Assembly: GCF_011762155.1 (NCBI RefSeq)
Contig: NZ_JAASQL010000001.1
Coordinates: 1,426,001-1,490,000, forward strand
Length of the DNA stretch: 64,000 bases
Reading direction: 5' to 3'
DNA from: Wenyingzhuangia heitensis
Lineage (GTDB): Bacteria > Bacteroidota > Bacteroidia > Flavobacteriales > Flavobacteriaceae
Shown: one piece after another, positions 52,901-60,924 of the stretch
Position numbering within the stretch: the stretch's first letter is position 1
Layout: the number at the start of each line of letters is the position of its first letter
Notes under the pieces: model-generated
Database searches by the model: none
Seen by the model: only the letters and a program-made list of their open reading frames with translations
Told to the model about the DNA's origin: nothing
Position numbers and translations under genes: made by a program

Positions 52901-53042
52901 GTTTTACAGCGGTTGATATATATTCTCCACAATCCCAAAAACTAACAGTGGGTTCTAGGGTTAATGTGTAAGTTGCTAAGGATATAATAAAGACAATCCA
53001 TCCAAGGATTGTATTCCACTTTTGATAAGTATTTTGTTTCAT
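49968..53042 (-). CDS. DUF2723 / glycosyltransferase family 117 membrane protein
   Basis: A 1024-residue membrane protein. About twelve helices (residues 10-370 and 500-640) begin with the DUF2723 region: [42 protein letters not shown]. A large extracytoplasmic C-terminal region follows ([32 protein letters not shown], then TPR-like helices from about 860). The family resembles the eukaryotic protein O-mannosyltransferase TMEM260; the bacterial proteins are thought to be lipid-sugar-dependent glycosyltransferases. The Asp in WDCGEY is the presumed catalytic acid. ATG 53042 is chosen over an in-frame GTG at 53072. It is cotranscribed with a polysaccharide deacetylase. Confidence 0.85.
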   Translation of the reverse strand: [1024 protein letters not shown]

Positions 53043-53222
53043 TTGAAGTGTTCGAACTAAAATTTTAGTCACAAATTTAATTAAATATTAATGCTGATAG
53101 TGATATTGATGAAAAATGTTCTGATGAATTCATAAAAATGAAATCATCTATTTCATTAAACGATTGATATTCAAACATTATTATAGGGGCTTAAAAAAAA
53201 AGTGAATTTTTTTGCAAAAAAA

Positions 53223-53254
53223 TTTTGCAGAATTGTAGATGTACTGTATATTTG
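53223..53254 (+). promoter_or_regulatory. Consensus promoter of tRNA-Gln
   Basis: TTTTG ending at 53227, a 19-nt spacer, and TATATTTG at 53247-53254, followed 15 bases later by the tRNA. It has the same elements and spacing as the promoter before tRNA-Met. Confidence 0.8.
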
Positions 53255-53269
53255 CACCCGCAAACGCAC

Positions 53270-53340
53270 TGTCCCATGGTGTAATGGTAACACAGCGGTT
53301 TTTGGTACCGTCGTTCAAGGTTCGAGTCCTTGTGGGACAA
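53270..53340 (+). tRNA. tRNA-Gln (anticodon TTG)
   Basis: A 71-nt cloverleaf with acceptor TGTCCCA / TGGGACA, anticodon stem GCGGT/ACCGT with loop TTTTGGT, and T arm CAAGG-TTCGAGT-CCTTG; discriminator A. With its promoter and terminator it fills the gap 53073-53459. Confidence 0.95.
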
Positions 53341-53341
53341 C

Positions 53342-53378
53342 AAAAAAGTCTTAAATCTTTGATTTAAGGCTTTTTTTT
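53342..53378 (+). terminator. Intrinsic terminator after tRNA-Gln
   Basis: AAAAAGTCTTAAATC pairs with GATTTAAGGCTTTTT across a TTT loop, with one G-T pair, and a T run follows. Confidence 0.8.
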
Positions 53379-53459
53379 ATTTTAATAACTTTTTTATTTT
53401 TTAAAAAGTATCATCTTCTTTATGTTTTGTAAATTGTACTGTATTTAAATGTTGTACAA

Positions 53460-54449
53460 ATGAAAAAAGTCTTCTCTTTATTAGTTACCGTTGTTATTAC
53501 TTCAATATCATATTCACAAAATCCTTTTATTAAACATAAGTACACGGCAGATCCTTCCGCTAGAGTATTTAATGGAAGGTTGTATGTGTATACGTCTCAC
53601 GATAGAGATGATGCAACTTATTTTGATATGTTAGATTGGGCATGTTTTTCTACTGATAATATGAAAGATTGGAAAGATCATGGGGCTATATTTTCTTTAA
53701 AAGACATTAGTTGGGCAGAAAAATGGGCTTGGGCTCCAGATGCAGTAAAGAGAAACAATAAATATTATTTGTATTATCCTGTAGAACGCAAAAAAATAGG
53801 AGTTGCTGTTGCAAATAAACCAGAAGGGCCTTTTAAAGATATAATAGGTAAGCCTTTGGTTGATGGAATTGCTGAACCTTTTGCAGGGGCAGAACCTATT
53901 GACCCTGCTATTTTAATAGATGATGATGGACAGGCATATATGTATTTTGGTTGTAGAGAGGCAAGAGTGGTAAAGTTAAAGGAGAATATGGTAGAGCTAG
54001 ATGGTTCTTTGCAAGAGGTGATTATTTTAGACAAACAAGGAAAACGTTTGTTATGGAAAGAGAAATCTGAAAAAGAGCCTAATCTACAAATAAATCATGG
54101 AGGAGATGGGGTTTATGGTGAAGGACCTTGGATGTTTAAACGAAACGGATTGTATTATTATGTATATTCTAATGGATGGTCTAAAGATGCAACAATGATA
54201 TATGCAACCTCTCAAAATCCAATGGGGCCTTTTGTGTATCAGGGTAAAGTAATGAAACCTGTTAGTTCAGGAACCTCACATGGTTCTATTGTAACGTATA
54301 AAAATCAATGGTATGTTTTTTATCACACACAAGATTTATCAGGAAATGGATTTAAAAGATCTATTTGTGTAGATAAATTATTTTTTAATAAAAATGGAGA
54401 CATTATACCTGTTGCTCCAACAAAAGAAGGAGTAAAAAAAGTAGATTAA
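53460..54449 (+). CDS. Secreted glycoside hydrolase family 43 protein
   Basis: A 329-residue secreted enzyme with a signal peptide (to SYSQ, about 20) and a five-bladed GH43 propeller. The catalytic triad can be read as Asp31 (TADPSARVFNGRLYVYTSHD), Asp148 (EPIDPAILIDDDGQAYMYFG) and Glu221 (GVYGEGPWMFKRNGLYYYVYS). The final GTSHGSIVTYKNQWYVFYH also fits. GH43 enzymes release arabinose, xylose or galactose units from side chains; the specificity is not predictable. First gene of the polysaccharide cluster. A terminator after it suggests separate transcription from the GH2 gene. Confidence 0.87.
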   Translation: MKKVFSLLVTVVITSISYSQNPFIKHKYTADPSARVFNGRLYVYTSHDRDDATYFDMLDWACFSTDNMKDWKDHGAIFSLKDISWAEKWAWAPDAVKRNNKYYLYYPVERKKIGVAVANKPEGPFKDIIGKPLVDGIAEPFAGAEPIDPAILIDDDGQAYMYFGCREARVVKLKENMVELDGSLQEVIILDKQGKRLLWKEKSEKEPNLQINHGGDGVYGEGPWMFKRNGLYYYVYSNGWSKDATMIYATSQNPMGPFVYQGKVMKPVSSGTSHGSIVTYKNQWYVFYHTQDLSGNGFKRSICVDKLFFNKNGDIIPVAPTKEGVKKVD

Positions 54450-54470
54450 AAATATTGAAACTATTCAAAT

Positions 54471-54506
54471 AAAAAAGTCATAAGCAAAAATGTTTATGAC
54501 TTTTTT
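54471..54506 (+). terminator. Intrinsic terminator after the GH43 gene
   Basis: A 13-bp stem AAAAAAGTCATAA / TTATGACTTTTTT with a 10-nt loop and a T run. Confidence 0.8.
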
Positions 54507-54570
54507 ATTTTATAATACTATGAGGTACATTTAATATATTCAGAGACAAATAAGCGTAGATACTTTCTGT

Positions 54571-54578
54571 TAGTTTTG
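54571..54578 (+). promoter_or_regulatory. -7 element (TAGTTTTG) for the GH2 gene
   Basis: A perfect TAnnTTTG 21 bases upstream of the GH2 ATG. No clear -33 TTTG, which may mean an activator is needed. Confidence 0.45.
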
Positions 54579-54598
54579 AAATAATCAAAAATAACAAC

Positions 54599-57016
54599 AT
54601 GAAGTATCAATTTTTATTAATAGTGTTTTTAAGCACTGTTAATTTTTCTGTATTTGCTCAGAAAGAAGAAGTTAGAAAAAAAGTAAACTTTAATGCGGAT
54701 TGGAAATTTACCCTGTCTGATAGTTTAGAGTATTCAGAAGTAGGTTTTGATGATGCGAATTGGGAAAAAATAAATTTACCTCATGATTGGAGTATAGAAA
54801 CAAAGCTGAGTAAAGAAAATTCAGGAAGAAATGCTTGGTTTTCTTGTGGTATAGGTTGGTATAGAAAAGAGTTTACAATAACTAAAGAACAAAAAGGAGA
54901 ACACGTAGAATTGCAGTTTGATGCTATTTATCGAAATTCTAAAATTTGGATAAACGGTACCTATGTAGGGGCTCAGTATAATGGTTTTACAAGTTTTTAT
55001 TTTGATATATCAGAATATTTAAATTATGATAAGCCTAATAGAGTTGCTGTAAGAGTAGATAATTCTATACAGCCAAGTGCACGTTGGTATACAGGATCTG
55101 GAATATACAGAAATACTTGGTTAACAATCACACATCCAACTCACGTAAAAAATTGGGGAACTAAAATAACAACTCCTTCTGTATCGTTAAAAGAAGCATT
55201 AATTTCTATAGAAACTACTATAGAAAATTACAAAAACAAAGAGGAGGTAGAAGTGCAAACAACGCTGTACGATGCAAACAATACTAAAGTAGGAATTGCT
55301 AAAACTAAAATAAAAACAACTTTAAATAAATCGTATACAGCTTTACAAAACATAAAAATTATCAATCCAAAATTGTGGACTATTGATAGCCCTAATATGT
55401 ATACGGCAAAATCAGAAGTGCTAATAAACGGAAAAGTAGTAGATGATTATATCAGTTCTTTTGGAGTTAGGTCTATTCGTTTTGATGCTAAAAAAGGTTT
55501 TTTCTTAAATGATAAAAACATTAAAATGAAAGGGGTCTGTTTACATGTAGATGCAGGTTCTTTAGGAGTTTCCGTTCCTATTCAGGTTTGGGAACGTAGA
55601 CTAAAGCACTTAAAATCTATAGGTTGTAATGCTATTAGAACTGCTCATAACGTTGCTGCTCCAGAGTTTATGGACTTATGTGATCAAATGGGGTTTTTAG
55701 TGATGGATGAGTTTGCAGATAAGTGGAATGATGATGGATTTGTAAGAAAAAAAAATAAAAAAGGAAATTTCTTTAACCCAAGTGGGTTTGCCAATCCGTA
55801 TTTTGAATTAGAGTGGCAAAAAAACTATGAACAATCAGTTAGGAGAGATGTAAATCACCCAAGTGTTGTTATTTGGAGTGTTGGTAACGAGAATCACGCT
55901 CCAGAAAGTATAGAACAAAAAGTAGGATTGAAAAAATATACCAGTTTTGTGAGGTCTATAGATGATACAAGACCTGTAATATCTGGAATGGAAAGAGGAA
56001 GAGATGGAGTTCCTGCTCAAAAAGTAAAACAAATTATAGAAACTTGTGAATATATGGATTTGATTGCTCTTAATTATGGAGAACAATGGTGTACTGCTAT
56101 AGGAAATCAACATCCTGGAAAACCTTTTGTAAGTACAGAAAGCTATACGTATTTTAATAGTACTCCAGAAAAAAGATTTGCCAATATAGAAAAATCTCCT
56201 TGGTTAGATGTTTTAGAAAATGATCATAATATGGGCTTATTTTTATGGGTAGGAGCAGATTATTTAGGAGAATCTAAAAAATGGCCAAAATTAGGATCAG
56301 ATAGTGGTTTGTTAGATTTTGCAGGTTTTAAATCTAACAAAGCCGATTTTTATCAATCTCAATGGACAGAAGAACCCATGATAAAAACGTATGTGTATAA
56401 TGGAGATGCCGATGATTTTTCTACATCAGGTCGTTGGGGGTGGCCTCCTATGCATAGCAGTTGGAACTTAGAAAAAGGAAAACAATACGATTTAGTAACC
56501 TATACCAATTGTGAAGTTGTTGAGTTGTATTTAAATGGTAAAAAAATTGGAGCTCAAAATAGGGTAGATTTTCCAAATAAAATAATGAAATGGAAAAACA
56601 TCACTCATCAACCAGGAGAATTAAAAGCGGTTGGTTTTATTAATGGAAAACAGGTTTGTGATTTTATGCTTGTTACCACCGGAAATACATACAAATTAAA
56701 ATTGTTGCCTCAATCTAGTAAGGTGAAGTCTGGTGATGTTGTTCATGTAGAAGTAAATATGTTGGACAAAAAAAAGAATTTGGTGAATGACTCTAAAGCA
56801 ATCGTAGATTTTACAGTAGAGGGAAATGCTAAAATATTGGCTATTGAAAACGGAGACGTTAATGATGTAGCGTATTTTGGAAATAAAAAATCAATGGTGT
56901 TAAATAACGGAAAGTGTTTGGTGATTTTAAAAATCTTAAATACAGATAAAGAGATTGTTTTAAAAACAACATCAAAAAAAAATAAAGGAGATATGCTTGT
57001 TTTTAAAACTAAATAA
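54599..57016 (+). CDS. Glycoside hydrolase family 2 (beta-galactosidase-like)
   Basis: An 805-residue secreted enzyme with a signal peptide (to VFAQ, about 21). Domain order is GH2 sugar-binding (about 25-190), Ig-like (about 190-300), a TIM barrel (about 305-600), then C-terminal Ig-like domains. The barrel has IRTAHNVAAPEFMDLCDQMG and NHPSVVIWSVGNENHAP with the acid/base Glu431. The nucleophile is Glu514 in FVSTESYTYF. The overall layout fits periplasmic GH2 beta-galactosidases of marine Bacteroidota, which act on galactan oligosaccharides. The exact sugar is unproven. The next gene, a transporter, follows after 108 bases. Confidence 0.88.
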   Translation: MKYQFLLIVFLSTVNFSVFAQKEEVRKKVNFNADWKFTLSDSLEYSEVGFDDANWEKINLPHDWSIETKLSKENSGRNAWFSCGIGWYRKEFTITKEQKGEHVELQFDAIYRNSKIWINGTYVGAQYNGFTSFYFDISEYLNYDKPNRVAVRVDNSIQPSARWYTGSGIYRNTWLTITHPTHVKNWGTKITTPSVSLKEALISIETTIENYKNKEEVEVQTTLYDANNTKVGIAKTKIKTTLNKSYTALQNIKIINPKLWTIDSPNMYTAKSEVLINGKVVDDYISSFGVRSIRFDAKKGFFLNDKNIKMKGVCLHVDAGSLGVSVPIQVWERRLKHLKSIGCNAIRTAHNVAAPEFMDLCDQMGFLVMDEFADKWNDDGFVRKKNKKGNFFNPSGFANPYFELEWQKNYEQSVRRDVNHPSVVIWSVGNENHAPESIEQKVGLKKYTSFVRSIDDTRPVISGMERGRDGVPAQKVKQIIETCEYMDLIALNYGEQWCTAIGNQHPGKPFVSTESYTYFNSTPEKRFANIEKSPWLDVLENDHNMGLFLWVGADYLGESKKWPKLGSDSGLLDFAGFKSNKADFYQSQWTEEPMIKTYVYNGDADDFSTSGRWGWPPMHSSWNLEKGKQYDLVTYTNCEVVELYLNGKKIGAQNRVDFPNKIMKWKNITHQPGELKAVGFINGKQVCDFMLVTTGNTYKLKLLPQSSKVKSGDVVHVEVNMLDKKKNLVNDSKAIVDFTVEGNAKILAIENGDVNDVAYFGNKKSMVLNNGKCLVILKILNTDKEIVLKTTSKKNKGDMLVFKTK

Positions 57017-57124
57017 GCTTTATCTATACTATTAAAAGCACTATGAATTCTTATAGGCTTGTCTAAAAATAATAAATATTAACATTGTAATCCTGTTAAT
57101 AAAAGGAACTGAAAAACTAGAAAT

Positions 57125-58558
57125 ATGATATCATTTATTGTCTCAATTATCATTTTAATTGTAGCTTATTTTGTGTACGGAAACATTATCGAAAGAATTT
57201 TTGGAATAGAAAAAGATAGAGAAACTCCAGCTATATCTCAGCGTGATGATGTAGATTATATGCCACTTCCTACATGGAAGGTTTTTTTAATTCAGTTTTT
57301 AAACATAGCAGGTCTAGGGCCTATTTTTGGAGCCATTGCGGGAGCTATGTATGGTCCGTCTGCTTTTTTATGGATTGTTTTTGGGTGTATTTTTGGAGGA
57401 GCGGTTCACGATTATTTTTCAGGAATGTTATCGTTAAGGCATAATGGATTAAGCATTAGTGAGGTAGTGGGAATTTATTTGGGGCCTTATATCAAACAGT
57501 TTATGCGTTTGTTTACCGTGGTTTTGTTAATTTTTGTAGGAACGGTTTTTTTAGTAGGGCCTGCAAAAATTATTGATGGAATGACAGATAGTATGTTGGG
57601 AATAGGTGTTTGGGTATCTATTATATTGGTTTATTATGTATTGTCAACTTTGTTACCTATAGATAAATTAATAAGCAAACTGTATCCTGTTTTTGGAGCA
57701 GCAATGTTATTTATGGCCTTAGGTTTGTTGTTGGTGTTGTTTGTGGGCGATTATCAAATACCCGAAGTGATTCCTGCCAATTTAGTGAATATGAAACACA
57801 ATGCAGAAAATACTCCTATTTTTCCTATGTTGTTTGTGACCATTGCTTGCGGAGCTATATCAGGGTTTCATGCCACACAATCTCCTTTAATGTCTAGGTG
57901 TATTCACAACGAAACAGAAGGGAAAAAAGTGTTTTTTGGAGCTATGATAACAGAAGGGATTGTGGCTTTAATTTGGGCAGCAGCAGCTATGACATTTTTT
58001 GGAAATGTAGATGGATTGAATGTAGAAATGGCAGCGAATGGAAATAATGCTGCATGGGCAGCAAATGAAATTTCGTTAAATATGTTAGGTAAGTTTGGAG
58101 GTGTATTAGCGGTATTGGGAATTGTAGCTGCTCCCATTACTTCTGGAGATACAGCTTTTAGATCTGCTAGGTTAATTTTAGCAGATACTTTTAAGTATGA
58201 CCAAAAATCAATATTAAAAAGACTGTATATATCTATTCCTTTATTTGTGATAGCTTTTGTGTTAACAAAAGTAGATTTTGCAATAATTTGGAGGTATTTT
58301 GCTTGGTCTAACCAAACATTGGCTATGATTGTTTTGTGGGCTATTACAGCTTTTTTAATATATACTAAAAAGGCTTATTTGGTAACTTTTATACCAGCTG
58401 TGTTTATGACCATGGTTTGTAGTCTATATATTTTAATTGCACCAGAGGGGTTTCAGTTAAATAACACTATTTCTTATGTGCTTTCTGTAATTGTGACAAT
58501 CATTATTTCTGTGTTTTTTCTATTATATGTTAAGCGCAATAAGCCTAAAAGTGAGTAA
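57125..58558 (+). CDS. Carbon starvation protein CstA-family transporter (short form)
   Basis: A 477-residue inner-membrane protein with about twelve to thirteen helices. It matches the CstA family: PLPTWKVFLIQFLNIAGLGPIFGAIAGAMYGP, FGGAVHDYFSGMLSLRHNGLSISEVVG, CGAISGFHATQSPLMSRC and GVLAVLGIVAAPITSGDTAFRSARLI. E. coli CstA and BtsT are about 700 residues; this belongs to the shorter type common in Bacteroidota. Family members transport pyruvate or peptides. Its place between a beta-galactosidase and glycan-binding proteins suggests uptake of a breakdown product, which is inference. Confidence 0.85.
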   Translation: MISFIVSIIILIVAYFVYGNIIERIFGIEKDRETPAISQRDDVDYMPLPTWKVFLIQFLNIAGLGPIFGAIAGAMYGPSAFLWIVFGCIFGGAVHDYFSGMLSLRHNGLSISEVVGIYLGPYIKQFMRLFTVVLLIFVGTVFLVGPAKIIDGMTDSMLGIGVWVSIILVYYVLSTLLPIDKLISKLYPVFGAAMLFMALGLLLVLFVGDYQIPEVIPANLVNMKHNAENTPIFPMLFVTIACGAISGFHATQSPLMSRCIHNETEGKKVFFGAMITEGIVALIWAAAAMTFFGNVDGLNVEMAANGNNAAWAANEISLNMLGKFGGVLAVLGIVAAPITSGDTAFRSARLILADTFKYDQKSILKRLYISIPLFVIAFVLTKVDFAIIWRYFAWSNQTLAMIVLWAITAFLIYTKKAYLVTFIPAVFMTMVCSLYILIAPEGFQLNNTISYVLSVIVTIIISVFFLLYVKRNKPKSE

Positions 58559-58673
58559 TATAGGTATCTGTTGATTTTTTTATGGATACACACATTTGGT
58601 TTATTTAAGAACACACATTAATAATAAATTGATTGTTAATTTGTGAGTATACTAAACTTAATAATGTATTATT

Positions 58674-60023
58674 ATGAAAAAACAATTACTTAAAATTTCA
58701 GCTTTGGCAGTTTTGTTAGGGGCTGGTTTACAGTCAAACGCACAAATTTTAAATGCAGATGCCTTTGGGTTTGAATTGACAAATGTTGATTGGTCTACAC
58801 CAAGCAACCCAACTACAGGTCCAGGAAATATTGTACAGGCATGGTCTCAAACGGCAGGTTTTACTCAGTCTAATGAAGAGGCACATTCAGGTACCTACAG
58901 TATGAAAGCAATTTTTGATTATACTGCGGGAAATCCAACACCAAAATTACAAACCTTTCGTTCTAACACTAATAAAGAAGGAGCATTTAGTTTAACCGTA
59001 CGTGATTATTTAGTTTCTGCATGGATAAAAGTAACTAGTGGTACACAACCTTCTCAATTAAACTTAGCGATAAAAGGAGCTGGGGTTAATATTGATATTT
59101 CTGCAGTTCCTGCAAATGAATGGACTAAAGTGTATACGGTGATTACTACTGTAGCAGATGCTGCATTAGGAGATAACAAAAACTGGATGACAGTGAATTA
59201 CACAGGAGCTGAACCAGAAACTGGTGCTTGTACTATTTATTTAGATGATATTAAAATAGTAGAATATAATGGTATACAAAGTTATACTTTTGATGAGTAC
59301 TACGGTTTTGAAGGAGCAGATGCTGTTGTAGACGGTAGTATTGAACCAGAAACAAATGGAAATTCAAGTGCAACAGGGTGGTTTTTACAACACAATGATT
59401 ATTTTTCTTTTTCTGATGAACAAGCTAAAACAGGAGATTATAGTTTAAAGTTTGATTCTGCTGTTGGTGCTGCTGAAAAGCAAATTCAAGGAGGATCTGA
59501 AGATACTGAAGGAACGTCGTTAATTTCTTTTGCGGCAGGAGATTATGTAATTCAAGCAGATATCTATATTCCTTCAGGAAAATCGATACCTTCTAAATTA
59601 ACATTAAATGTTAAAGATAATGCAAGCTCTGTTCCTGCAACTTCTTTTAAAGCAGCAGTAATTAATATAGATCCTAGTTTAACCAAAGATACTTGGCATA
59701 CTATTGTATCAGAGACTGTTACTTATGGACAAACTACAGATGCAGGTAGTGCATTTAAATTAAAGGCAGATGATGCCAACACGGTTGCTTATGTAGATAA
59801 TTTAAAGTGGGTAGATGCTGCAACTTTATCAACTACTACCTCTAAAATAGAAGGAGCTTCTGTAAATGCTAGTAATGGAACTATTTCGGTTTCTGGAGCA
59901 ACTTTACAAGCAGTATATTCTATAACAGGACAAGCAGTAGGAACTTCTGGTTTGGCAAACGGAGTTTATATTGTTAAAATATCTAAAGGAGCTAAGCAAG
60001 ATGCTATAAAAGTAGTTTTGTAA
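58674..60023 (+). CDS. Secreted two-module glycan-binding protein with T9SS sorting domain
   Basis: A 449-residue secreted protein with a signal peptide (to SNAQ, about 24). Two jelly-roll-like modules follow. Module 1 (about 28-200) has AHSGTYSMKAIFDY, PKLQTFRSN, NWMTVNYTG and YLDDIKIVE. Module 2 (about 210-385) has AKTGDYSLKFDS, GDYVIQADIYIPSGK and AYVDNLKWVD. The C-terminus (ASNGTISVSGATLQAVYS to GVYIVKISKGAKQDAIKVVL) is a type A sorting signal of the type IX system. The modules look like CBM4/9-type binding domains. No catalytic residues are evident. It is homologous to the next gene through module 1 and probably tethers or captures the substrate at the cell surface. Confidence 0.7.
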   Translation: MKKQLLKISALAVLLGAGLQSNAQILNADAFGFELTNVDWSTPSNPTTGPGNIVQAWSQTAGFTQSNEEAHSGTYSMKAIFDYTAGNPTPKLQTFRSNTNKEGAFSLTVRDYLVSAWIKVTSGTQPSQLNLAIKGAGVNIDISAVPANEWTKVYTVITTVADAALGDNKNWMTVNYTGAEPETGACTIYLDDIKIVEYNGIQSYTFDEYYGFEGADAVVDGSIEPETNGNSSATGWFLQHNDYFSFSDEQAKTGDYSLKFDSAVGAAEKQIQGGSEDTEGTSLISFAAGDYVIQADIYIPSGKSIPSKLTLNVKDNASSVPATSFKAAVINIDPSLTKDTWHTIVSETVTYGQTTDAGSAFKLKADDANTVAYVDNLKWVDAATLSTTTSKIEGASVNASNGTISVSGATLQAVYSITGQAVGTSGLANGVYIVKISKGAKQDAIKVVL

Positions 60024-60054
60024 TCAATTAAACATAGTTAATTTTTATTTATAC

Positions 60055-60095
60055 AAAAGAGGTTCTTAAGATTGTATTCTTATGGCCTCTTTTTC
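60055..60095 (+). terminator. Terminator after the two-module binding protein gene
   Basis: AAAAGAGG pairs with CCTCTTTT (60055-60062 with 60086-60093) around an imperfect inner stem, with a T-rich tail. Confidence 0.65.
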
Positions 60096-60215
60096 TTTTT
60101 AAATAAATGTAAGCATACATACTATGTATGTTTGCGCACGTATAAAAGAGGTATAATTAAGTTATTTGTAAACAAGCATATAAGCCTAATTACTAACCAT
60201 TAAAACAGATTAAAA

Positions 60216-60770
60216 ATGATTCAAAAATTATTTAAAAACACATGTGTTGCTTTCACGGTTTTGGGAATTTCTTTTGCTGCCAGCGCACAAATTTCGGGAG
60301 TAGACAAAGCTTCTTTTGATTTTGAAAATGGATCACCAGAAAATTGGACTCAATCTAAAGGTTTTGAAACTTCTACAGAACAAGTTGCTTCTGGTAAAAA
60401 AAGCATGAAAGTTACTTTTAAGAGTTATGATAATATTGGTGCAGGTCCAAAACTGCAATCTTTTAGAGGGAAAAAAGTGTCACCAGGTTTTTTCAATCTT
60501 AAAGCAGGTACTTACGAGGTTTCTGCTAAAGTATTTTTAGAAGGAGAGGTTCCTGGGTTTTTACAAATTTCGTTATCAGGAGATCCTAAAGTAAATTCAA
60601 AATTTAAACGCTTAGACAAGTTGCCACAAAAATCTTGGCAAACATTAACGTCTACCTTTACTATAGATAAAGATTCTCATAAAAATTGGTTGTCTATCGG
60701 TTTTTTTGTATTTCCAAAATCGGGATCAGGAACAGTTTATGTAGATGATTTAAACATTGTTAAAAAGTAA
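60216..60770 (+). CDS. Stand-alone secreted carbohydrate-binding-like protein
   Basis: A 184-residue protein with a signal peptide (to ASAQ, about 25) and one jelly-roll-like module. It aligns with module 1 of the preceding protein: ASGKKSMKVTFKSY, PKLQSFRGKKVS, HKNWLSIGFFVFP and GTVYVDDLNIVKK. It lacks a sorting domain and a lipobox, so it should be periplasmic or released. It is probably a duplicated binding module with a different location or ligand. The 192-bp upstream gap holds only a short CATACATA/TATGTATG palindrome and a terminator. Confidence 0.7.
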   Translation: MIQKLFKNTCVAFTVLGISFAASAQISGVDKASFDFENGSPENWTQSKGFETSTEQVASGKKSMKVTFKSYDNIGAGPKLQSFRGKKVSPGFFNLKAGTYEVSAKVFLEGEVPGFLQISLSGDPKVNSKFKRLDKLPQKSWQTLTSTFTIDKDSHKNWLSIGFFVFPKSGSGTVYVDDLNIVKK

Positions 60771-60787
60771 AAGCTATTTTAATTAGT

Positions 60788-60832
60788 AAACTCCGTTATC
60801 AACTAAATTTTAGTATTGATAACGGAGTTTTT
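60788..60832 (+). terminator. Intrinsic terminator after the stand-alone binding protein gene
   Basis: A 15-bp stem AAACTCCGTTATCAA / TTGATAACGGAGTTT with a 13-nt loop, then Ts. Confidence 0.85.
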
Positions 60833-60924
60833 GTTTCTATATACTTTGGAGGACAAAAAATAAATTTTCAGATAAAATATTATGCTAATAAATAGATAGT
60901 TTTATAAAAATATATCAAATTAAA

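Noticed and set aside
60111-60128. CATACATA/TATGTATG palindrome before the stand-alone binding protein gene
   Set aside because: Short and simple-sequence-like; too far from the ATG to place at a promoter.
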